Source: an uncultured Pseudomonadota bacterium (GTDB taxonomy: Bacteria > Pseudomonadota > Gammaproteobacteria > Ga0077536). Taken from it: 64,000 bases of DNA. The DNA lies in contig CAIKBL010000004.1 of the NCBI GenBank assembly GCA_903825645.1, positions 24,706-88,705 on the forward strand, in the 5' to 3' direction. The notes under the pieces are model-generated. The model made no database searches, was not told where the DNA came from, and was given only the letters and a program-made list of their open reading frames with translations. The position numbers and the translations under genes were made by a program. Shown here in pieces: positions 1-9,253 of the stretch (within the stretch, counting starts at the first letter, position 1; every line of letters starts with the position of its first letter).

Positions 1-1
1 T

Positions 2-383
2 CCGCGCCTACGTGACGGAGGGCCCCGAATCGGTACAATTCGGTTTCCACCGTGCGGGGTACCCTCGGCGGCGCGTGCCAGCGAGAACTGGTTTGATGTG
101 TGGTATCCCAATCTGGCGCCGCAAGCCGCGACCCTGAAGCGCTTCAGGGCGATGGATCTGCACGCGGTTTGGCCGCGCTTCGCGCGAGAATCCCGCCGAG
201 AAAAGACGACGCCGGAAAACCGTACCACTATGACCCTACTGGTCGCCCCCATTCTATCACACGGACTTTTGCGTGGGCTGTTATTGCGCGGACGAAACCC
301 ATTACCACCGCTCCGTCCTCGCCGAGCCACTGCGCAACGCGGGCGCGCAATTTCGTGAACCCCGACACGCGCAGCCTGCCTAG
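2..383 (+). pseudogene. DUF488 family protein, 5'-truncated by window and frameshifted
   Basis: Frame 2 from base 2 reads a DUF488-like sequence (LRDGGPRIGTIRFPP, then NWFDVWYPNLAPQ and WPRFARESRREKTTPENR), but its expected C-terminal half, with FCVGCYCADETHYHRSVL, continues only in frame 3 from about base 255 to the TAG at 381-383. One +1/-2 shift near 245-257 joins the two halves into a normal DUF488 C-terminus. The N-terminus lies before the window. DUF488 is a small domain of unknown function with a conserved Cys/His patch (here CYCADETHYHRS). Either the gene is a recent pseudogene or the read has an indel. The family assignment is from memory of family motifs; the frame break itself is read directly. 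Confidence 0.7.
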
Positions 384-449
384 ACGCCGCGGAGGGGGGC
401 GGGCACAATGCGCGCTCTTCGCAAATCATCCCTAAACAAGGCGTCAGCC

Positions 450-1670
450 ATGTCCAAAAATTCTGTCAAAAAAGTCGTGCTGGCCTACTCCGGTGGGCTT
501 GATACCTCCGTTATTCTGAAATGGCTGCAGGAAACCTATGCCTGCGAAATCGTGACCTTCACCGCTGATATCGGTCAGGGCGAAGAGCTCGAACCCGCGC
601 GTCGCAAAGCCGAACTTCTCGGGGTGAAGGAAATCTTCATCGACGATTTGCGGGAAGAGTTCGTGCGTGACTTCGTGTTCCCGATGTTCCGGGCGAACAC
701 CCTCTATGAAGGGGAATATCTGCTCGGAACCTCGATCGCACGCCCACTCATCGCCAAACGGCTCGTCGAGATCGCGCGAATGACCGGCGCGGATGCGATT
801 TCGCATGGGGCCACGGGCAAGGGTAATGATCAAGTCCGCTTCGAACTGGGCGCATATGCCCTGCAGCCGGATATTCGGGTCATTGCCCCCTGGCGTGAAT
901 GGAGCCTGACCTCCCGGGAGACATTGCTCGCCTACGCGCGCCAACATGCCATTCCGATCGAGTACCAGTCCGGGACCAAATCGCCCTATTCGATGGACGC
1001 GAATCTCCTGCATATCTCCTACGAGGGCGGCGTACTGGAAGATCCCTGGACCCCTGCAGAAGATGCCATGTGGCGCTGGTCGGTGTCACCGGAGAGCGCT
1101 CCGGATGTCGCGCAGATGATTGATCTGGATTTCGAGGGCGGAGATCTCGTCGCTCTCGACGGGCAAAAAATGACGCCCGCAACTCTGCTCACCGAACTCA
1201 ACAGGATTGGTGGTGCGCACGGCATCGGTCGACTCGACCTCGTCGAAAATCGTTATGTCGGTATGAAGTCGCGGGGTTGTTATGAAACTCCCGGCGGCAC
1301 CATTCTGCTCAAGGCCCATAGGGCGATCGAGTCGATTACGCTCGACCGCGAAGTGGCGCATCTCAAGGATGAGCTAATGCCGCGGTATGCCTCGCTGGTC
1401 TACAACGGGTATTGGTGGAGCCCAGAGCGCGTGATGCTACAGAAAATGATCGACGAATCGCAGCTGCGCGTGAATGGCGGCGTACGCCTCAAGCTGTATA
1501 AGGGCAATGTCATTGTCGTCGGGCGTCGCTCTGAACGGGATAGCCTGTTCAGTACCCAGCTGGCCACCTTCGAGGATGATGCTGGTAGCTACAATCAGGC
1601 CGACGCCGGTGGCTTCATTCGACTGAATGCCCTACGGATGCGGGTGGCGGCTCGCCGCGATCCGGGTTAG
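450..1670 (+). CDS. argG: Argininosuccinate synthase
   Basis: Cytosolic enzyme of arginine biosynthesis that condenses citrulline and aspartate with ATP to argininosuccinate. The product is 406 residues, the family's usual length. The ATP-binding loop AYSGGLDTS is at residues 12-20, and [15 protein letters not shown] and [15 protein letters not shown] are typical substrate-binding segments. An in-frame ATG lies 42 bases upstream (408), but the ATG at 450 matches the family N-terminus ([16 protein letters not shown]), so it is preferred. The stop TAG overlaps the stop of the convergent hvfC by four bases. It stands alone, with no other arg genes in the window. Confidence 0.97.
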   Translation: MSKNSVKKVVLAYSGGLDTSVILKWLQETYACEIVTFTADIGQGEELEPARRKAELLGVKEIFIDDLREEFVRDFVFPMFRANTLYEGEYLLGTSIARPLIAKRLVEIARMTGADAISHGATGKGNDQVRFELGAYALQPDIRVIAPWREWSLTSRETLLAYARQHAIPIEYQSGTKSPYSMDANLLHISYEGGVLEDPWTPAEDAMWRWSVSPESAPDVAQMIDLDFEGGDLVALDGQKMTPATLLTELNRIGGAHGIGRLDLVENRYVGMKSRGCYETPGGTILLKAHRAIESITLDREVAHLKDELMPRYASLVYNGYWWSPERVMLQKMIDESQLRVNGGVRLKLYKGNVIVVGRRSERDSLFSTQLATFEDDAGSYNQADAGGFIRLNALRMRVAARRDPG

Positions 1671-2467
1671 CCCAGACGGGTTTCCCTAGCAGCCGATGGC
1701 GGCTCATCCCTTGCGTTTAGCCGGGCCCCGAGCAGCACGGCGTGCGAAGACAACATCGCCAATATCCGTTGGCCCTGCGCGCACAGGGTTGACGGTGAGG
1801 GATGCGCCATTTCGATAGCTAACTGAAGGAGCAGCCTTTCGCCCGATTGGCCTGCCGTGTTTTTCTGAATCAATTCCAGAAGGCGTGCGGTAACGGGTGT
1901 GAGCATCAGGCGCGACACCCGGTCATCCAACGCGCGATAGATCACAAAAGCGGTAGGCGCAGGCGCCACTGTCGGGTTGAAAGCATCCAACTCGTGCACG
2001 GGGTACGCGTAGCGCACGAGACGCGCCAGCGGATTCGCAATCGGCCGATGCCGAAACGGATCGGCCTGTGCGTCCACAACCTCATCGCTTACCTCTGCGG
2101 GATGAAACGCCACCTCGACCTCGAGCCATTCATAATGCGCCAACTCACGCGCAAAACCGGGCAGTTCGAGCGCAGGATGGTGACTCAGGAAGTTCAGAAA
2201 TTCGAGCGGGAGACGAGGAAAAACAGGCGTCTGAGCCCGATAATCGCTTAAGAAACGGCGTATGCAAAATATCCATCGGGATGGCGGTAGCACCGCATGC
2301 AGGAGGGGAAACGCACCACGCAGCAAGGCGTCTAAATTGCGATCAACAAGCCCCGCATAGATGTCCATTTGTCGCGGCGTTACCCCGCCGGGGGTGGCAG
2401 ACATCCCTGGCGTGCGCAGGCCGGCCGTAAAAGCACGCTGCACCGCCTGGAAATCGCCGATGGCCAT
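1667..2467 (-). CDS. hvfC: HvfC/BufC-type protein (DUF2063), partner of the HvfB modification enzyme
   Basis: 266-residue protein with the DUF2063 N-terminal region (residues about 5-100: [18 protein letters not shown], then [13 protein letters not shown] and [19 protein letters not shown]). In the Hvf/Buf systems this protein forms a complex with the DUF692 enzyme and binds the precursor peptide. Its ATG overlaps the TGA of hvfB as TGATG, a classic translational-coupling junction, so the 50-codon upstream extension of the open frame is rejected. Last gene of a three-gene minus-strand operon (hvfA-hvfB-hvfC). It converges on argG with a 4-base stop overlap. Confidence 0.9.
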   Translation of the reverse strand: MAIGDFQAVQRAFTAGLRTPGMSATPGGVTPRQMDIYAGLVDRNLDALLRGAFPLLHAVLPPSRWIFCIRRFLSDYRAQTPVFPRLPLEFLNFLSHHPALELPGFARELAHYEWLEVEVAFHPAEVSDEVVDAQADPFRHRPIANPLARLVRYAYPVHELDAFNPTVAPAPTAFVIYRALDDRVSRLMLTPVTARLLELIQKNTAGQSGERLLLQLAIEMAHPSPSTLCAQGQRILAMLSSHAVLLGARLNARDEPPSAARETRLG

Positions 2468-3318
2468 CAGCCCCGCGCCAAACCGCTCGCCTGCTGCAGA
2501 CGCCCAATGCGCGACATCTCGCTCACCAGTGCTGCCAGCGACGGCAGATTCGCGTCGCGCTCGAGGACGGTGGGGAGCGCACCGTGGACACGATAAGCCG
2601 CGACCAGTAAATCCCACACCGGCTCGCTGACCGCCTCGCCGTGTGTATCGAGCAGTAAATCCGGGGCGGTGCGGAGATGTCCGGCAATATGGGCTCCGAT
2701 GATCCGCTTGGTCGGCAACGCGCGCAGGAAGTCGTGCGGCGGATCCTGCCCATGATTGATGCTGTTGACATAAAGGTTGTTAAGGTCGAGCAGTAAATCG
2801 CAATCCGCCTCTTCGAGCACCCGCAACAGAAATTCCAGCTCCGTCATTTCTGCCCCCGGGGCGGCATAGTAAGCGACGTTCTCAACGGCGATGCGACACT
2901 CCAGCACCTCCTGCACGCGCCGGACGCGCGCCGCCACGTAGTGCACGGCTTCATCTGTGAACGGAATGGGCAATAATTCATAGAGGTGGCCATCATCGGC
3001 GCAGTAGCTGAGGTGTTCGCTGTAGCCTTGGGCGTGGTGCAGGGCGAGGAAGGCTTTAATTTCGTGCAGAAAGTCGATATCGAGCGGCGCCCAACCACCG
3101 AGGTTAAGCGACAGGCCATGACAAGTCAGCGGATAACGCTCGCTGCACGCGCGAAGACGTCGCGCCAGTGGCCCCCCGAGTCCTAGCCAGTTCTCCGGGG
3201 CGGTCTCCAGGAAATCAATCTCGGGCGGACGGGTGTCGCAGAGCGCGCTAAGCAGCACCCGACGTAGACCAAGACCTTGACCATGAATGCCATCGGTGGG
3301 TGCCACAGATCCGGTCAC
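2467..3318 (-). CDS. hvfB: HvfB/BufB-type multinuclear iron oxidase (DUF692)
   Basis: 283 residues, typical for DUF692. The family is a TIM barrel carrying two or three iron ions that oxidises cysteine-containing RiPP precursors (MbnB and HvfB types). Metal-ligand segments are visible in order: FLETAPENW, CHGLSLNLG, YSEHLSYC, AVENVAYY, LLDLNNLYVNSINHG, IIGAHIAGH and LDTHGEAVSEPVW. Together with HvfC it would convert Cys in the EGKCG motifs of HvfA to oxazolone-thioamide copper ligands, as reported for Haemophilus HvfBC (from memory). Start is GTG, eight bases after the hvfA stop with a weak Shine-Dalgarno, so translational coupling is likely. Confidence 0.92.
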   Translation of the reverse strand: MTGSVAPTDGIHGQGLGLRRVLLSALCDTRPPEIDFLETAPENWLGLGGPLARRLRACSERYPLTCHGLSLNLGGWAPLDIDFLHEIKAFLALHHAQGYSEHLSYCADDGHLYELLPIPFTDEAVHYVAARVRRVQEVLECRIAVENVAYYAAPGAEMTELEFLLRVLEEADCDLLLDLNNLYVNSINHGQDPPHDFLRALPTKRIIGAHIAGHLRTAPDLLLDTHGEAVSEPVWDLLVAAYRVHGALPTVLERDANLPSLAALVSEMSRIGRLQQASGLARG

Positions 3319-3326
3319 GCGAGCGC

Positions 3327-3575
3327 TTAGTTACCGCACTTACCCTCAGCGCCTTTTTCACCCCCACACTTGCCCTCAGCGCCTTTGGACTCGCCACTGG
3401 CGGTATCGGCGGCGAGCGGTACACGCGGCTCGGAGAGACCCTGCCGAGGGGCAGATACTGGCCTGATCCCGAAGGGATCAGCCCCGGCGTCCGCCGTTGA
3501 TGCCAAGGTCAGCGACATGACCAGGGTAGTACCCAGTGCCGCCGCGATCGATTTTAGTTCCGCATATTTCGCCAT
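3327..3575 (-). CDS. hvfA: HvfA-type RiPP metallophore precursor with two EGKCG cores
   Basis: 82-residue precursor. Residues 1-30 form a Sec-type signal with a hydrophobic stretch (AAALGTTLVMSLTLAS) and an AxA-like end. A 35-residue linker follows. The C-terminus carries the octapeptide KGAEGKCG twice, which places EGKCG at residues 67-71 and 77-81. EGKCG is the recognised core motif modified by HvfB/HvfC. The only Cys residues in the protein are the two core ones. The ATG at 3575 has a strong Shine-Dalgarno (AAGGAGGGAGTGATC before ATG); the upstream 19-codon extension lacks one. First gene of the operon; no DoxX-type hvfD gene is adjacent. Confidence 0.93.
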   Translation of the reverse strand: MAKYAELKSIAAALGTTLVMSLTLASTADAGADPFGIRPVSAPRQGLSEPRVPLAADTASGESKGAEGKCGGEKGAEGKCGN

Positions 3576-3591
3576 GATCACTCCCTCCTTA
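3576..3591 (-). promoter_or_regulatory. Strong ribosome-binding site of hvfA
   Basis: On the minus strand AAGGAGGGAGTGATC directly precedes the ATG at 3575. It is a near-perfect anti-16S match with about 8-base spacing. It decides the start of the precursor and implies a higher translation rate than for hvfB, whose own site is weak. That fits the need for more peptide than enzyme. Confidence 0.8.
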
Positions 3592-3671
3592 GACGACGTA
3601 ACCCGCGGCCTCTGCGAACCGCGTGGCGGCACGAAGCAGCAGCGCCATGAGCATATACCCTCTGCGGTCCA

Positions 3672-3700
3672 AAGCGGAGTCTGCGGGCAAGTCTCCGCTT
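3672..3700 (-). terminator. Hairpin downstream of lysS
   Basis: AAGCGGAG (3672-3679) pairs with CTCCGCTT (3693-3700) across a 13-base loop, seven bases after the lysS stop. On the minus strand the right arm is followed by only a short T run. It is plausibly the terminator that separates the long aminoacid/translation cluster from hvfABC. Confidence 0.5.
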
Positions 3701-3707
3701 CTAGTGC

Positions 3708-5210
3708 TTAATCCGCGCGCGGGCGCAGATGAGGGAAAAGCAGCACGTCGCGAATCGACGGACTATCCGTCAGCAACATCACCAACCGATCAATGCCTAT
3801 CCCTTCCCCTGCGGTCGGCGGCAGTCCGTATTCCAGCGCCGTTATGTAATCGGCGTCATAGTGCATAGCCTCCGCATCGCCACTGGCCTTGGCGGCGACC
3901 TGTGCCGAGAAACGCGCCGCCTGATCTTCCGGATCGTTGAGCTCCGAAAATCCGTTAGCTATTTCGCGTCCGGCGATCATTAATTCGAAACGATCTGTCA
4001 CAAAGGGATCGTGGTCTGAGCGACGTGCCAGTGGGGAGACTTCGGCGGGATATTCTGTAATAAAAGTTGGCGCCATGAGACGGGGCTCTACCGTCTTTTC
4101 GAAGATTTCGGTCTGGATCTTCCCAAGCCCAGGCTCCCCCTCCAGCGCAATTCCGAGGCGCGTGGCAAGTGCACGTGCCGCCCCCAAGTCTTCAAGCTCT
4201 TCTGGCGCAATGCCCACGTTGAGGGCGAGGATCGACTCCTTGAGCGTCATGCGGACAAATGGACTACCGAAGTCGATTTGATGCCCTTGGTATTCAAACT
4301 GCGTTCGCCCGAGAATCGTCTCGGCCAATTCACGCAGGAGTTGCTCGGTCAGCGCAATCAGGTCTCGATAATCGGCATAAGCCGCGTAGAACTCCAGCAT
4401 CGTGAATTCCGGATTGTGACGCGGTGACAATCCTTCATTACGGAAATTTCGATTGATTTCGAATACGCGTTCAAATCCCCCGACGACCAAACGTTTAAGA
4501 TAAAGCTCGGGCGCAATCCGCAGATACAAATCCATGCCGAGCGCGTTGTGATGCGTGATGAAAGGACGGGCTGCAGCCCCCCCCGGGATCGTCTGCATCA
4601 TCGGAGTTTCAACTTCGAGGTAGCCGCGGGCTGAAAGGAAACGCCGAATCATCTCGATGGTCTGTGAACGGATTGCAAATACGCGCCTAGTCTCGTCATT
4701 CGTCATCAGATCGAGATAGCGTTGACGGTAACGCATTTCCTGATCTGCCAGCCCATGGAATTTATCGGGCAACGGCCGCAATGATTTGGTCAGCAACCGC
4801 ACGCGGTCGACTTGAATCGACAACTCTCCCGCGTTGGTCCGAAAGACGGTGCCCTCCACCCCGACAATGTCCCCGAGATCCCACGACTTAAAGTCGTTGT
4901 ACGTATCTTCGCCCACGAGGTCGCGTTTGACATACAGCTGGATTTGGCCGGACATGTCCCGCAGGTTAGCAAAGGCCGCCTTGCCCATGATCCGGCGAGT
5001 CATCATGCGGCCTGCAAGCGCAACGCGTCGCGCGTCAACGACGAGTACTTCGGCCGTGACGCCCGCGTAGGCCTGGTGTAATTCGTGGGCTAAGGTATCT
5101 CGACGAAAATCGTTGGGGTACGCCTGCCCACGTGCCCGCAGCGCGCCAAGTTTCGCGCGCCTCTGTTCAAGGATCTGCGCTTCGGTGCTGGTGTCTGGCG
5201 TATCGCTCAT
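3708..5210 (-). CDS. lysS: Lysyl-tRNA synthetase (class II)
   Basis: Charges tRNA-Lys with lysine in the cytosol. 500 residues, normal for class II LysRS. The N-terminal OB-fold anticodon-binding domain spans about residues 62-145 ([18 protein letters not shown]). Class II motif 2 is at about 249-275 ([11 protein letters not shown], then NPEFTMLE). Motif 3 ([12 protein letters not shown]) lies near residues 475-487. Start ATG at 5210. It follows prfB with a 64-base gap on the same strand; prfB-lysS pairing is common in proteobacteria. Last gene of the co-directional cluster. Confidence 0.97.
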   Translation of the reverse strand: MSDTPDTSTEAQILEQRRAKLGALRARGQAYPNDFRRDTLAHELHQAYAGVTAEVLVVDARRVALAGRMMTRRIMGKAAFANLRDMSGQIQLYVKRDLVGEDTYNDFKSWDLGDIVGVEGTVFRTNAGELSIQVDRVRLLTKSLRPLPDKFHGLADQEMRYRQRYLDLMTNDETRRVFAIRSQTIEMIRRFLSARGYLEVETPMMQTIPGGAAARPFITHHNALGMDLYLRIAPELYLKRLVVGGFERVFEINRNFRNEGLSPRHNPEFTMLEFYAAYADYRDLIALTEQLLRELAETILGRTQFEYQGHQIDFGSPFVRMTLKESILALNVGIAPEELEDLGAARALATRLGIALEGEPGLGKIQTEIFEKTVEPRLMAPTFITEYPAEVSPLARRSDHDPFVTDRFELMIAGREIANGFSELNDPEDQAARFSAQVAAKASGDAEAMHYDADYITALEYGLPPTAGEGIGIDRLVMLLTDSPSIRDVLLFPHLRPRAD

Positions 5211-5274
5211 ATTTTCTCGTCCGCGGCACGGTCGACGCCGTGTTTATAGTGGTAATTCACCGAACGGGCACGTA

Positions 5275-6370
5275 TTACAGCCCCTGCTTTAGACTGGCTT
5301 CGAGGAACTGATCCAGCGCGCCGTCTAGCACAGCTTGCGTGTTGCCGGTTTCAATGTTCGTCCGGAGATCTTTGATGCGCGATTGGTCCAGGACGTAAGA
5401 ACGGATCTGGTGGCCCCAGCCGATATCCGATTTCGCATCCTCCTGCGCCTGCTTCTCCACGTTTCGCTTCAACATTTCCTGCTCGTAGAGCTTAGCGCGG
5501 AGCATCTTGTAGGCCTGCGCCCGATTCTTATGTTGTGAACGTTCGTTCTGGCATTGCACCACCGTATTGGTAGGCAGATGGGTAATACGGATGGCCGAAT
5601 CAGTCTTGTTGACGTGCTGACCACCGGCGCCGCTCGCACGGTAGGTGTCGATCCGGAGATCCGCCGGATTAATCTCGATTTCAACGTCATCATCGATCTC
5701 CGGCGACACAAACACGGCCGCAAAAGAGGTGTGGCGCCGATTACCTGAATCGAAGGGCGACTTGCGAACAAGTCGATGCACCCCAGTCTCGGTCCGCAGC
5801 CAGCCGAAGACATAATCACCGGTGACATGAATCGTCGCACTCTTGATCCCCGCCACTTCCCCGGCAGAGCACTCAATAAGTTCGCACTTGAAGCCCCGTG
5901 CTTCGCCCCAACGCAGGTACATTCGTAGCAACATCTCAGCCCAGTCCTGGGCCTCAGTGCCACCCGAGCCCGCCTGGACATCAACGAACGCGCTGGCGCT
6001 ATCCATTTCGCCGCCAAACATCCGGCGAAATTCGAGCTCAGCGAGGCCACGCTCGGCTTGGTCTAGATCTGCGAGCACCGCTTCACCAGCGGCATCGTCA
6101 TCCTCTGCCGCCGCCAATTCGAGCAACTCGCGCCCATCGCTCACCTTCGCGCCGATGATGCGCAGATTGCTGACGACACGATCGAGTGCCACGCGCTCTT
6201 TGCCGAGGGCCTGCGCACGCGCGGGATCGTCCCAGATGTTGGGCGCTTCGAGTTCGCGCTGGACTTCGATTAGGCGTTCGGCACGGGTGTCGTAGTCAAA
6301 GATACCCCCTAAGCGCTTCGAGCCGGCGCTGGAGTTCTTTGATGCGTTGGAGAGGACCAGTAAGTTCCAT
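5275..6370 (-). CDS. prfB: Peptide chain release factor 2, expressed by programmed +1 frameshift
   Basis: Release factor that reads UGA and UAA stops. A 24-codon leader frame starts at the ATG at 6370 and runs [15 protein letters not shown] to ALRGYL before an in-frame UGA (6298-6296). Skipping one base there continues as [16 protein letters not shown] and gives a product of about 364 residues, normal for RF2. The stop-recognition tripeptide is in KSPFDSG, and the catalytic GGQ is in [12 protein letters not shown]. The gene sits between recJ (53 bases upstream) and lysS (64 bases downstream). An annotation starting at 6192 would miss about 60 residues. Confidence 0.97.
6293..6312 (-). promoter_or_regulatory. 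prfB programmed +1 frameshift site
   Basis: On the minus strand the mRNA reads AGGGGGTATCTTTGAC: an internal Shine-Dalgarno-like AGGGGG, a three-base spacer, the slippery CTT and a UGA followed by C. This is the canonical RF2 autoregulatory site. Low RF2 makes the ribosome pause at UGA and slip to the +1 frame. Every element seen in E. coli is conserved. Confidence 0.96.
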
Positions 6371-6423
6371 AAGGGGCCGCGGAGTCAAAAGGGGCCTGAT
6401 TGTAGCGGTTCGGCTCCCTATCG

Positions 6424-8169
6424 TCAGCCGTTGGGCAAGCCCTCGGCGTGTTCAATGACGAGTTGCAGCGTCTCGTTTCCTTGATATTCGTTGACCGACA
6501 GGCGATACGCCGCCCGGATCCGACGCGCCTCGGCCCAAGGTGCGTCAGCCGCCCCAAAGGCGATAGCGGCGAAACTGCGACCCGCGAGTCCAAGTTGCAG
6601 CTTGAGATGATCGACTCCCACCAATCGCCGCTGACTCACCTCGAACTCGCCGTCGAATAGTGGTTCCGGAAACGCTTGCCCCCAGGGCGCGGCCGTATTC
6701 AACAGCCGCGCTAACTCGAGCGTCATTTCCCGCTCGCCAAGGGGGCCGTCGGTATACACCAGTGGGGTGAGCGCAAGTGGATCAACTTGCTCGGCGATGA
6801 CCGCATCGAAAGCCGCGGTAAACGCCGTCAATGCCGCTCGGGACAGCGATAGCCCGGCCGCCATCGCGTGTCCCCCGAAGCGGCTCAGCAAGTCGGGATA
6901 CCGTGCGGCCACGGTATCCAGCACATCCCGGATATGAACGCCCGGGATCGAACGCGCAGATCCTTTCAACTCATCCGGGCTAGCGAGTGCAAAAGCGACT
7001 ACCGGGCGGTGATACAGATCTTTCACCCGCCCGGCCACGACGCCGACGATACCCTGATGCCACGCGGGGTCAAACACACAGATGCCATGCGGAACTTCAC
7101 CGGTCTCAGGCAACTCGGCGAGAACCTGTTCGATGGCCTGCGTTTTCATGTCGCGTTCAAGGCTGCGCCGCTCGCGATTAAGCCCATCGAGCTCTCCGGC
7201 GATCGCCGAGCAACGAGCCGGATCATCGCTCGACAGGCATTCGATACCGAGCGACATGTCCGCTAGCCGACCCGCCGCATTCAAGCGCGGGCCAACCGCA
7301 AAACCGAGATCGCTCGCGACGACTTTCGACGGTTCACGTCCCGCCACCCGCAGGAGTGCCGAAATTCCCGGCTGGGCACGGCCGGCTCGAATGCGCGCGA
7401 TGCCCTGGGCGACCAGGCGGCGATTATTCGCGTCGAGCGGGACGACGTCCGCCACCGTGCCCAACGCAACGAGATCGAGCAGCTCGCCGAAATTTGGCTC
7501 GGGAATTTTTTGCTCAATAAACCAGCCCTGCGACCGCAGTGCCGCACGCAACGCCAACATCACGTAAAAAATGACGCCAACACCGGCCAACGCTTTACTC
7601 GGAAAATCATCGCCGGGCACATTGGGATTGACGATGGCATCCGCCTGCGGCATGTGCAGCCCGGGCAGATGGTGGTCTGTGATCAAGACCTTCATACCGG
7701 CCGCCCGCGCCGCGGCTACGCCCTCGAGACTCGAAATCCCGTTGTCGACAGTCACGAGTAGCGCCGCTTCCTTGGCCCGCACCAGCGCAACAATAGGGGG
7801 CGTCAGCCCGTAGCCGAACTCGAAGCGGTTCGGCACGACATAATCCACGTATTGCGCGCCACAAGCACGCAAGGCCCGCATACCCAGCGCACAACTGGTT
7901 GCCCCGTCCGCATCAAAATCTGCGACAAACACAATACGCTGCGCCTCACACACGGCGCTTACGAGCAACGCGACCGCCGCCGCCATCCCGCTCAGCGCTT
8001 CCGTGCGCAATAACGCCTGCAACGAAAAATCGATCGCCTCCGGCTCGCAGGCCCCTCGTCCGGTAAAAATTCGCCGCAACACCGGATGTAAGCCGAGCGG
8101 CAGGTTCGACGCTGCGGGTAGCGCTCGACGGACAATGCGTGAGGTCGGTTCCCCGGTCTCCGCGCTCAT
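6424..8169 (-). CDS. recJ: Single-stranded-DNA-specific 5'-3' exonuclease RecJ
   Basis: Manganese-dependent exonuclease of RecF-pathway recombination and mismatch repair. 581 residues, usual length. DHH-family motifs are present: VADFDADGATS (83-93) for motif I, VTVDNGISS (139-147) and the namesake DHH at 165-167 (ITDHHLPG). The DHHA1 part contains SRFGGHAMAAGLSLS. The C-terminal region, about residues 450-581, is the OB fold. Flanked by the rpfE-like gene upstream and prfB downstream, the arrangement known near the Xanthomonas rpf locus. Confidence 0.96.
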   Translation of the reverse strand: MSAETGEPTSRIVRRALPAASNLPLGLHPVLRRIFTGRGACEPEAIDFSLQALLRTEALSGMAAAVALLVSAVCEAQRIVFVADFDADGATSCALGMRALRACGAQYVDYVVPNRFEFGYGLTPPIVALVRAKEAALLVTVDNGISSLEGVAAARAAGMKVLITDHHLPGLHMPQADAIVNPNVPGDDFPSKALAGVGVIFYVMLALRAALRSQGWFIEQKIPEPNFGELLDLVALGTVADVVPLDANNRRLVAQGIARIRAGRAQPGISALLRVAGREPSKVVASDLGFAVGPRLNAAGRLADMSLGIECLSSDDPARCSAIAGELDGLNRERRSLERDMKTQAIEQVLAELPETGEVPHGICVFDPAWHQGIVGVVAGRVKDLYHRPVVAFALASPDELKGSARSIPGVHIRDVLDTVAARYPDLLSRFGGHAMAAGLSLSRAALTAFTAAFDAVIAEQVDPLALTPLVYTDGPLGEREMTLELARLLNTAAPWGQAFPEPLFDGEFEVSQRRLVGVDHLKLQLGLAGRSFAAIAFGAADAPWAEARRIRAAYRLSVNEYQGNETLQLVIEHAEGLPNG

Positions 8170-8256
8170 GCGGGGAACCCATCAGGACTGACGTGGGCTG
8201 CCACCCCGCTCGGCGATACCGACGGGCGCTGAAAGTCGTGTTCTTGGCACATTTGT

Positions 8257-9234
8257 CTATTCAACCCGAAAAGCCTGAGGGGAGGTCCAACGCCGGAGAC
8301 TCTGCCACCAAGACAGGGTACCCCGATGTGACCCCGTCATGAACGCCAGACCGGTGATCTGGCGTCGCCGCAGCGCGCGCACCAGGACAGGCAACCAATC
8401 CATCTCGAGCGCCTCCAGCGAAATAAGGTTGCCCGCCACCGCGGCTCCGAAGGCGCTCCCGGCAACCAGGACAACATCTCGACCCGTCGCGAGCGCGGCC
8501 GCCGGCGCGGCCGTCGCGGACCAGACCGCATCACGGGCGTCAGACAAGCCCGCCAATAGCGCATCATTGCCGACCATCTGCACAGGCCGCGGTCGCGTAG
8601 CCTGCGTCGATTCCGCGGCACCAAACCACCACACCCCGTTTACTGGCAACACCCCGCGCGCCATGCGCGCCGTGTTGGTCGGGTGTGCATGCAAGACCAT
8701 TTGGAGATCATTCAACCAGCAACGCCAGGCGCGCTGTTCGGCGGCTACGGGCATGAACGGTGTCAGAGAGCGGCCGTGTAGCCATTGCACAGAAGGCGCG
8801 CGCCCAAGCACCTCGGCTGGGCGGCGGACATACCAACGGGTGATCTCAACCCCGCGCTGCATAGCAAGCTCGGGAAATTCACGATTCACCCCCGCTAGCA
8901 GTGAATCCGCTTCGTCCGTCGTCAGATCGAGATGTAGGGGTCCGTAGACCAAGACCTTGTTCGGATCGGCATGAAGATGAACAGGATCGCTACGTAATAA
9001 ATCCGCCGCGGCGCCGCGCTCCCCGAGATCATGGCGAGCCGTCGCGTGGGCCAACGAAAAATCAGCGCCGGCGCCGCATTGTTGCGCGAGCATGGATTCG
9101 AGCGGACCTTGGTGCGCGGTGCGCTGGGCGCCGCCGAGACACCAGGCGAGCAGCGGAAATTCCCGATGCCTGTCCGCCAGCGAAAGCTCAGCGCTTAACG
9201 TCAGGCTCGGTAAGTAAACAGTGACACCCGGCAT
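8257..9234 (-). CDS. RpfE-type / phosphoglycerate-mutase-like regulatory protein
   Basis: 325 residues with no membrane segment. Its position next to recJ, together with motifs such as DPVHLHADPNKVLVYGP and NDLQMVLHAHPTNTAR, matches the conserved proteobacterial family annotated as RpfE type or as cofactor-independent phosphoglycerate mutase-like. No biochemical function is firmly established for the family, so none is claimed. It lies 19 bases after thrC and 87 bases before recJ on the same strand. Start ATG at 9234. The family call is from neighbourhood plus motif memory and moderately sure. Confidence 0.75.
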   Translation of the reverse strand: MPGVTVYLPSLTLSAELSLADRHREFPLLAWCLGGAQRTAHQGPLESMLAQQCGAGADFSLAHATARHDLGERGAAADLLRSDPVHLHADPNKVLVYGPLHLDLTTDEADSLLAGVNREFPELAMQRGVEITRWYVRRPAEVLGRAPSVQWLHGRSLTPFMPVAAEQRAWRCWLNDLQMVLHAHPTNTARMARGVLPVNGVWWFGAAESTQATRPRPVQMVGNDALLAGLSDARDAVWSATAAPAAALATGRDVVLVAGSAFGAAVAGNLISLEALEMDWLPVLVRALRRRQITGLAFMTGSHRGTLSWWQSLRRWTSPQAFRVE

Positions 9235-9253
9235 GGCGCGGCGTCGTTCCGGT

